Below are positions 6,162 to 10,831 of a stretch of DNA of 10,831 nucleotides, piece by piece (position 1 is the stretch's first letter; every line of letters starts with the position of its first letter). Origin of the DNA: Acholeplasmataceae bacterium (GTDB taxonomy: Bacteria; Bacillota_I; Bacilli_A; Acholeplasmatales; Acholeplasmataceae); assembly GCA_003518475.1 (NCBI GenBank), contig DOYO01000124.1, forward strand, positions 6,557-17,387. Reading direction: 5' to 3'. A program made the position numbers and the translations under genes. A model generated the notes under the pieces. It saw only the letters and a list, made by a program, of their open reading frames with translations. It did not search any database and was not told where the DNA came from.

Positions 6162-6166
6162 AAATT

Positions 6167-6706
6167 ATGTCACGTATAGGTAATAAAGTGATTCAGGTTC
6201 CTGCTGGCGTTACAGTAACGTTAAGCCCAGAAAACTACGCTGTAGTCAAAGGCCCAAAAGGTCAACTTGAATTCCAATTCAATCAGAGTTTAGACATCAA
6301 AATGGAGGGCGCAGATATCACTATCTCCCGTCCAAATAATGAAATTTTCACAAGAAAAATTCATGGTACCACCCGTGCATTGTTAGCAAACATGATCATT
6401 GGCGTATCCACTGGATTTAAGAAGCAATTAGAAATTCGCGGTGTTGGTTACAGAGCCAGTCTCACAGGCAACGTCGTTAATTTAAGCTTGGGGTATTCAC
6501 ACCCAATTGAACTAGAGATTCCAGCTGGACTCAAAGTCACCATTCCAAAGAACACTGATGTGATCGTTGAAGGCGCAGACAAGCAACTTGTCGGTGAATT
6601 CTCCGCTAAAATCAGAAGTTTCAGAAAACCAGAACCATATCTTGGTAAGGGTATTCGCTATGTTGATGAGTACGTTCCACGTAAAGCTGGAAAGACTGCT
6701 AAGTAA
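6167..6706 (+). CDS. rplF: 50S ribosomal protein L6
   Basis: The 179-residue protein starts MSRIGNKVIQVPAGV, the usual L6 opening. It has two repeated beta/alpha domains and the C-terminal signature RKPEPYLGKGIRY (153-165) that binds the 23S rRNA sarcin-ricin loop region. L6 lies near the factor-binding site and is important for late 50S assembly and elongation factor function. The frame is open upstream to a TTG at 6122, but those 15 extra residues overlap rpsH and do not resemble L6. AAGGAGG at 6155-6161 places the start at ATG 6167. rplR follows after 14 bases. Confidence 0.98.
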   Translation: MSRIGNKVIQVPAGVTVTLSPENYAVVKGPKGQLEFQFNQSLDIKMEGADITISRPNNEIFTRKIHGTTRALLANMIIGVSTGFKKQLEIRGVGYRASLTGNVVNLSLGYSHPIELEIPAGLKVTIPKNTDVIVEGADKQLVGEFSAKIRSFRKPEPYLGKGIRYVDEYVPRKAGKTAK

Positions 6707-6720
6707 GGGAGGACATCGCT

Positions 6721-7074
6721 ATGATTAGAAAAATATCTTCGAATGTCATAAGACAAAAACGTCATCTACGTATTAGAAAAACCATTGAAGGAACTGCAGC
6801 TCGTCCAAGACTGAATGTATATCGTTCCAACTCTGCGCTTTACGTACAGATTATTGATGATGTTAAACAAACTACACTTGTCAGTGCTCGCACTCAGGAA
6901 TTAGGGCTGAAGCATTCAAATATTGAAACCGCTAAAGCAGTTGGTAAGTTGATCGCTGAAAAAGCGCTTGCTCAAGGAATAGTCTCAGTAGTATTTGATC
7001 GTTCTGGTTATTTATACCATGGACGCGTCAAAGCATTAGCTGAAGCTGCCCGCGAAGCAGGATTACAATTCTAA
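6721..7074 (+). CDS. rplR: 50S ribosomal protein L18
   Basis: This 117-residue protein has the typical L18 layout: a basic N terminus (RQKRHLRIRKTIEGTAARPRL, 11-31, in the usual position), the RSNSALYVQIIDD strand (35-47) and the C-terminal helix region DRSGYLYHGRVKALAEAAREAGL ending at residue 115. L18 carries 5S rRNA into the 50S subunit together with L5. TAAGGGAGG (an SD with one extra G) joins the rplF stop to the upstream region, and rpsE follows after 13 bases. Nothing abnormal is seen. Confidence 0.98.
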   Translation: MIRKISSNVIRQKRHLRIRKTIEGTAARPRLNVYRSNSALYVQIIDDVKQTTLVSARTQELGLKHSNIETAKAVGKLIAEKALAQGIVSVVFDRSGYLYHGRVKALAEAAREAGLQF

Positions 7075-7087
7075 GGAGGAGACAAAC

Positions 7088-7600
7088 ATGGCTAAAGAAA
7101 GATATATGCAAGAAGAACAACAAGACAAACAATTCGAAGAACGTGTCGTCGCCATCAACCGTGTAACAAAGGTTGTCAAGGGTGGTCGTCGTTTCCGTTT
7201 TGCTGCCTTAGTTGTAATCGGCAATAAGCAAGGTCAAGTTGGTTTCGGTTCTGGAAAAGCAGCAGAAGTTCCTGATGCAATCAAGAAAGCTGTTGAAGAC
7301 GCTAAAAACAACATGATCAACGTCACAGTCGTAGGAACAACAATTCCTCACGCGATTACTGGAAACTATGGAGCAGGGATGGTATTTATGAAACCAGCAT
7401 CTGCAGGTACAGGAATTATCGCCGGTGGTGCGGTTCGTGCAGTATTCGAACTTGCAGGCATCAATGATATCCTATCCAAATCCATTGGTTCAAGTACACC
7501 AATCAACATGGTTCGCGCTACATTCGCCGGTCTTAAGGAATTGAGAACAGCAGAACAGGTTGCGGCACTACGTGGTGTAGATATTGCGGGGTTGTTATAA
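7088..7600 (+). CDS. rpsE: 30S ribosomal protein S5
   Basis: The 170-residue protein has a short acidic/Gln-rich N terminus (EEQQDKQFEERV), then the double-stranded RNA-binding domain with RVTKVVKGGRRFRFAALVV (25-43) and GQVGFGSGKAAEVPDAIKKA, and the C-terminal domain with PASAGTGIIAGGAVRAV and SINMVRATF-like sequence (here TPINMVRATFAGL). S5 lies at the mRNA entry and supports decoding accuracy. The VVKGGRRF loop, where changes cause spectinomycin resistance in other bacteria, looks ordinary. TAAGGAGG from the rplR stop is the SD. The gene ends one base before the rpmD start. Confidence 0.98.
   Translation: MAKERYMQEEQQDKQFEERVVAINRVTKVVKGGRRFRFAALVVIGNKQGQVGFGSGKAAEVPDAIKKAVEDAKNNMINVTVVGTTIPHAITGNYGAGMVFMKPASAGTGIIAGGAVRAVFELAGINDILSKSIGSSTPINMVRATFAGLKELRTAEQVAALRGVDIAGLL
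7588..7592 (+). promoter_or_regulatory. Weak, atypical ribosome binding site of rpmD
   Basis: GGGGT inside the last rpsE codons can pair with the 16S rRNA 3' end if one G-U wobble is allowed. It is the only SD-like sequence before rpmD and is clearly weaker than the AGGAGG-type or GAGGTGA-type sites of the neighbouring genes. Confidence 0.45.
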
Positions 7601-7601
7601 T

Positions 7602-7781
7602 ATGAAACTACAAATAACTCTAAAAAGAAGTTTGATCGGCCACAAGCCAAATCAAATTAAAACAGCACATGCACTTGGATTAAAAAAGATCAATCAAGTT
7701 GTTGTAAAAGAGCCCAATGAAGCTCTTTTAGGTATGATTCAAACCATCATCCACTTGGTCGATATTAAAGAAGTAGAGTAG
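7602..7781 (+). CDS. rpmD: 50S ribosomal protein L30
   Basis: The 59-residue protein begins MKLQITLKRSLIGHKPNQ, the L30 opening, and continues with TAHALGLKKINQVVV (27-41) and a C-terminal helix and strand ending HLVDIKEVE. L30 binds 23S rRNA on the 50S surface and is not found in all bacteria. An open frame extends upstream to TTG 7584, but those six residues overlap rpsE and have no L30 character. Only one base separates the rpsE TAA from this ATG. No standard SD is present: the best candidate is GGGGT at 7588-7592, nine bases upstream, so start-up probably depends on ribosomes arriving from rpsE. Confidence 0.96.
   Translation: MKLQITLKRSLIGHKPNQIKTAHALGLKKINQVVVKEPNEALLGMIQTIIHLVDIKEVE
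7705..7730 (+). repeat. Perfect 9-bp inverted repeat inside rpmD
   Basis: TAAAAGAGC (7705-7713) and GCTCTTTTA (7722-7730) are exact reverse complements separated by an 8-base spacer, CCAATGAA. As RNA this can form a hairpin whose 3' arm ends in UUUUA. The stem has three G-C pairs, and the sequence encodes ordinary L30 residues (KEPNEALL), so it may be accidental. It is not an obvious terminator because the U-run is inside the stem. Confidence 0.55.
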
Positions 7782-7793
7782 GAGGAATACCAA

Positions 7794-8231
7794 ATGTTAA
7801 ACGAACTAAGACCCGTAGATGGAGCTCGCAAAAGACGTAAACGTGTAGGTAGAGGAACTGGTAGCGGACTTGGAAAACAAGCCGGCAGAGGGATGAAGGG
7901 TCAACTTTCACGCTCCGGTGGTGGACCACGCCCAGGCTTTGAAGGCGGACAGATTCCTTTCTTCCAAAGACTTCCTAAAAGAGGCTTCAATAACGTCAAT
8001 CGCAAAGAATACGCTGTTGTCAATTTGGTTGATTTAAACCAATTTAATGATGGTGAAGTTGTAACTCCAGAAGCACTCATCGCTAGAAATGTTCTTAAAA
8101 AATTAAATTCAGGCGTTAAGATTCTTGCAAATGGAACTTTAGAGAAGAAATTAACCGTCAAGGCACATGTTTTCTCGAAAGCTGCAGAAGCAGCAATCCT
8201 TAAAGCCGGTGGAACTGTAGAGGTGATTTGA
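7794..8231 (+). CDS. rplO: 50S ribosomal protein L15
   Basis: The 145-residue protein has the Gly/Arg-rich extended N terminus of L15: RKRRKRVGRGTGSGLGKQ (12-29), then SGGGPRPGFEGGQIPFFQRLPKRGF (41-65, in the usual position), followed by a globular C-terminal domain with GVKILANGTLEKKLTVKAH and a terminal GGTVEVI. L15 joins late in 50S assembly, and its extension threads through 23S rRNA. TAGGAGG joins the rpmD TAG stop to the SD. The gene ends with TGA one base before the secY start, and its last codons hold the secY SD. Confidence 0.98.
   Translation: MLNELRPVDGARKRRKRVGRGTGSGLGKQAGRGMKGQLSRSGGGPRPGFEGGQIPFFQRLPKRGFNNVNRKEYAVVNLVDLNQFNDGEVVTPEALIARNVLKKLNSGVKILANGTLEKKLTVKAHVFSKAAEAAILKAGGTVEVI
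8220..8228 (+). promoter_or_regulatory. Ribosome binding site deciding the GTG start of secY
   Basis: GAGGTGATT in the last rplO codons closely fits the extended SD sequence GGAGGTGATC. The core ends six bases before GTG 8233, which supports that non-ATG start. Confidence 0.8.
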
Positions 8232-8232
8232 A

Positions 8233-9549
8233 GTGTGGCTGCGTATAAAGAGAATTCTAAGTAATAAAACTGTAATGCTGAGATTGGCATTCACCCTTGC
8301 AATCCTGCTCGTCATTAGAATTGTTAGTCATATCACTGTCCCACTTTTTGATACTGATGCCATTACATCTTTCATGCAATCAAGCGGAAGCTTTGTTGCG
8401 ATCCTGAATAACTTCAGCGGTCAAGCCCTTGAAAGATTTTCTATTATGTCACTAGGTATCTCGCCTTACATCACCGCATCCATCGCCATCCAATTATTAC
8501 AAATGGTTATTCCATCCTTTAAGGAATGGAGTGAACAGGGTGAATCAGGAAAAGCTAAGCTCAATCAAGTCACTCGATATGTAGCAATCGCCTTAGCATT
8601 TATCCAAGCATTCGCTTTAATCGTTGGTATCAGCGTGAATGGTAGCGTATTGATTCCAAGCTTAGAAGCAGCAGATGTAGAATCCTACAGATACTTCTTC
8701 TATATTTACATGGCATTAGTCATGACCGGTGGTTCAGCTCTAGCAATCTGGCTAGGCGACTTAATCACTAAAAAAGGTGTTGGTAACGGAACTTCAATGT
8801 TAATTGTCGCCGGTATCGTCACCAGCTTGCCAACCATGTGGACTACACTTTGGTTGAAGTATATTACCAATGGAACTAATGGTTGGGACATCGTTTGGTT
8901 TATCGTCATTATGGCCCTTTACTTTGGTATTTTGCTAGGAGTCGTCTTCATTCAAATCGCAACAAGAAAGATTCCAGTGCAATATGCAAACCGTCAAGGA
9001 AAATCAGATTCCAATATTCCAATGAAGATCAACAGCGCCGGCGTTATTCCAGTCATCTTCGCTCAAACTATCCTAAGCATTCCGCTCACGATTGTTGGCT
9101 TCGCTTCCAATTCTAATACATCCACCGGTTTTGCCGGTTGGTTGAACAACATTTTCAATTATCAGCAACCCATCGGATTTATCCTGTATGTTGTCTTGAT
9201 TGTGGTATTCTCATTCTTCTATTCATTCTTAACCATCAACCCTGAGAAGATTGCCAATAACCTTTCTAAATCAAACGCCTACATTCCAGGTATTCGTCCA
9301 GGTGAAGATACTAAAGACTTTGTTGCTAAATTGTTATTCAAGATTACCGTCATCGGTACCGTGTACCTTGTAATCTTGGCAGTATTACCAATTTTAACTT
9401 CCATCGTATTCGGATTCACAGGTACAGAAGCACAAGCGATCAGCCTTGGCGGTACCAGCTTACTTATTATTGTTGGGGTTGCTATTGAAACTACACAGCA
9501 GGTCGAAACAGACGCAAGTCAGGCAGAGTATAGCGGCATTTTCAAATAA
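8233..9549 (+). CDS. secY: Protein translocase subunit SecY
   Basis: The 438-residue protein is an integral membrane protein with about ten hydrophobic segments, the first near residues 16-38 and the last near 374-395 and 405-418. SecY forms the protein-conducting channel with SecE and SecG and works with SecA or the ribosome. The plug/TM2 region has ISPYITASIAIQLL (76-89). The TM4-5 region has WLGDLITKKGVGNGTSM (173-189), followed by RKIPVQYANR (245-254) and the cytosolic loop NPEKIANNLSKSNAYIPGIRPG (336-357), with the Arg that is important for SecA coupling. The end LGGTSLLIIVGVAIET is typical, but the short tail after it lacks the basic KRHYRGF-type residues of many Bacillota. Translation starts at GTG one base after the rplO stop. 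Confidence 0.98.
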   Translation: MWLRIKRILSNKTVMLRLAFTLAILLVIRIVSHITVPLFDTDAITSFMQSSGSFVAILNNFSGQALERFSIMSLGISPYITASIAIQLLQMVIPSFKEWSEQGESGKAKLNQVTRYVAIALAFIQAFALIVGISVNGSVLIPSLEAADVESYRYFFYIYMALVMTGGSALAIWLGDLITKKGVGNGTSMLIVAGIVTSLPTMWTTLWLKYITNGTNGWDIVWFIVIMALYFGILLGVVFIQIATRKIPVQYANRQGKSDSNIPMKINSAGVIPVIFAQTILSIPLTIVGFASNSNTSTGFAGWLNNIFNYQQPIGFILYVVLIVVFSFFYSFLTINPEKIANNLSKSNAYIPGIRPGEDTKDFVAKLLFKITVIGTVYLVILAVLPILTSIVFGFTGTEAQAISLGGTSLLIIVGVAIETTQQVETDASQAEYSGIFK

Positions 9550-9564
9550 TAGGAGGACATTAAA

Positions 9565-10215
9565 ATGCGTATTATTATCATGGGCCCTCCCGGTTCCGGT
9601 AAAGGCACAGAAGCAGCACTCTTGATAAAGCATTATAATATTCCCCATATTTCCACTGGCAATATTTTTAGAGAATTATACAAGGATAGAACAACAGTTG
9701 GTAAAATAGCAAAAGAATATATTGACCGCGGCGAACTCGTACCCGATGACATCACAAATGAAATCGTTCGCCACAGGTTAACTCATGCCGATGCTAAAAA
9801 AGGATTTCTATTTGATGGATATCCAAGAAACATCGAGCAGGCAAAAGCATTCGATGCATTATTAGTTAAATTGGGATGGAAGCTGGATGCTGTAATCAAC
9901 ATCAAAGCACCCGATGAACTGATCGTTGATCGAATCAGCGGACGCAGAGTATGCGAATCATGTGGAGCAGTCTATCACATCCATAACAAAAAACCTTTAA
10001 TTGAAGGTATTTGCGATCTGGATGGCGGTACGCTCATTCAAAGAGTCGACGATATGGAAGAAACGGTTCAAAGACGCTTGCGCGTGTATAACGAATCCAC
10101 AGCTCCAGTCATTGGCTACTACGAAAAAACAGGATCAATCATTCACATCGATGGTACAAAATCCATCGCAGAAACTGATTCTGCAATTATGAAAGCATTA
10201 GGTGAGACGAATTGA
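9565..10215 (+). CDS. adk: Adenylate kinase, zinc-binding long-lid type
   Basis: The 216-residue enzyme converts ATP and AMP to two ADP in the cytosol. The P-loop is GPPGSGKGT (7-15). The AMP site includes TGNIFR (31-36, Arg36) and DGYPRN (84-89, Arg88). VDRISGRR (121-128) leads into the lid. The lid carries Cys130, Cys133, Cys150 and Asp153, the Cys3/Asp zinc site known from Gram-positive adenylate kinases. Departures from the commonest consensus are Ser11 for Ala, Glu16 for Gln, Asn33 for Asp and Tyr86 for Phe. A 15-base gap follows secY, with TAATAGGAGG giving a stop and SD, and the TGA stop overlaps the map TTG start. Confidence 0.97.
   Translation: MRIIIMGPPGSGKGTEAALLIKHYNIPHISTGNIFRELYKDRTTVGKIAKEYIDRGELVPDDITNEIVRHRLTHADAKKGFLFDGYPRNIEQAKAFDALLVKLGWKLDAVINIKAPDELIVDRISGRRVCESCGAVYHIHNKKPLIEGICDLDGGTLIQRVDDMEETVQRRLRVYNESTAPVIGYYEKTGSIIHIDGTKSIAETDSAIMKALGETN
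10200..10206 (+). promoter_or_regulatory. Ribosome binding site supporting the TTG start of map
   Basis: AGGTGAG lies in the last adk codons, five bases before TTG 10212. No ATG or GTG in the map frame lies at a better position: the first in-frame ATG comes at residue 13 and would remove conserved N-terminal residues. Confidence 0.7.
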
Positions 10216-10831
10216 TTCAAATCAAGTCACAAAGAGAAATTGAGCTGATGCGTGAAGCTGGACGCATCCTAGAACTAACACGACAAATGCTCGCAGAGCA
10301 TATAAAGCCTGGTGTTTCTACGCATCATCTCGATCAACTCGCCGAAAGCTATATCTTAAGTCTTGGGGCAACCCCTTCATTCAAGGGTTATCATGGCTTT
10401 CCAGGATCCATCTGTACTTCAGTCAATGAAGTCGTTGTTCATGGTATTCCCTCTTTAAAGAAAGTTCTTAAAGAAGGAGACATTATTACATTAGATTTTG
10501 GTGTCAATTATAAAGGCTATCATGCAGATTCTGCAACAACCTACCCAGTCGGTAAAATCAGTCCGGAAATAGAGAAACTTCTAGAAATCACAGAACAGTC
10601 CCTCTATGTCGGTCTTGAACAAGCTAAACCGGGAAATCGTGTTTCAGACATATCACACGCAATTGAGGCTTTTGTTAAACCGTTTGGTTATGGTATCGTT
10701 GAAGAGTTTACCGGTCACGGCATCGGCAGAGAACTTCATGAAGAACCATTCGTACCAAACTTTGGCAAGCCGAATCAAGGAGCGATCCTTAAGCCAGGCA
10801 TGACATTTTGTGTGGAACCTATGATCAATCT
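10212..10831 (+). CDS. map: Methionine aminopeptidase type I, partial (3' end outside window)
   Basis: The frame runs from TTG 10212 through the window end, giving 206 full codons plus two bases. The protein removes the initiator Met from nascent proteins. It starts MIQIKSQREIELMREAGRI, aligned with B. subtilis Map (MIICKTPREL), which supports the TTG start. Seen are FKGYHGF (57-63), SVNEVVVHG with His77, the metal ligands Asp95 (LDFG) and Asp106 (HADSATTYP), GHGIGRELHEEP with His169 and His176, and VEPM with Glu202. The fifth metal ligand lies past the end. The 4-base overlap TTGA with adk indicates coupled translation. infA and rpmJ commonly follow map in relatives but lie outside this window. 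Confidence 0.96.
   Translation, partial: MIQIKSQREIELMREAGRILELTRQMLAEHIKPGVSTHHLDQLAESYILSLGATPSFKGYHGFPGSICTSVNEVVVHGIPSLKKVLKEGDIITLDFGVNYKGYHADSATTYPVGKISPEIEKLLEITEQSLYVGLEQAKPGNRVSDISHAIEAFVKPFGYGIVEEFTGHGIGRELHEEPFVPNFGKPNQGAILKPGMTFCVEPMIN

Noticed and set aside
6122..6166. N-terminal extension of L6 from a TTG inside rpsH
   Set aside because: The 15 residues do not resemble L6, overlap S8 codons, and a strong SD marks ATG 6167.
7584..7601. N-terminal extension of L30 from a TTG inside rpsE
   Set aside because: The six residues are not L30-like, and the known L30 opening begins at ATG 7602.
8511..8530. Near-perfect inverted repeat TCCATCCTTTAAGGAATGGA in secY
   Set aside because: It has a bulge, a small loop and no U-run, and it encodes a conserved-type cytosolic loop, so coding constraint explains it.
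1..10831. A novel defence, mobile or biosynthetic system hidden in the operon
   Set aside because: All space is filled by universally conserved genes in canonical order with gaps of 26 bases or less. There is no room or signal for an inserted system.

Overview
This window is the central part of the large conserved ribosomal-protein operon (the fused S10 and spc clusters) of a Gram-positive bacterium. Every base belongs to, or lies within 26 bases of, a gene on the + strand. The gene order is the Bacillus-type order: (rplC)-rplD-rplW-rplB-rpsS-rplV-rpsC-rplP-rpmC-rpsQ-rplN-rplX-rplE-rpsN-rpsH-rplF-rplR-rpsE-rpmD-rplO-secY-adk-(map). The first gene lacks its 5' part and the last lacks its 3' part.

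The organism is most likely a Bacillota (Firmicutes) member. The signs are moderately AT-rich codons, strong AAGGAGG Shine-Dalgarno (SD) sites, adk and map placed directly after secY, Bacillus-like protein sequences, and an adenylate kinase with a Cys3/Asp zinc site. Some details (an enlarged KOW loop in L24, an altered KH loop in S3, a cysteine-free S14) suggest a lineage near Erysipelotrichia. That placement is an impression from memory and was not tested. TGA ends rplP, rplO and adk where those proteins should end, and TGG encodes Trp, so the Mycoplasma code (TGA = Trp) does not apply.

Region 1-3893 carries the S10-type genes: L3 tail, L4, L23, L2, S19, L22, S3, L16 and L29. Region 3904-8231 carries the spc genes: S17, L14, L24, L5, S14, S8, L6, L18, S5, L30 and L15. 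Region 8233-10831 carries secY (translocon), adk (adenylate kinase) and map (methionine aminopeptidase). The products assemble both ribosomal subunits, build the exit tunnel (L4, L22, L23, L24, L29), insert or export nascent proteins (SecY), supply ADP/ATP balance (Adk) and trim the initiator methionine (Map).

No promoter, terminator, mobile element, CRISPR array or RNA gene was recognised. Genes are spaced 1-26 bases apart or overlap by 4-8 bases. At ten of 22 junctions the upstream stop codon runs directly into the next gene's SD sequence. I found no hidden novel system. The points worth a second look are lineage-specific changes inside otherwise standard proteins and a few translational-coupling details.
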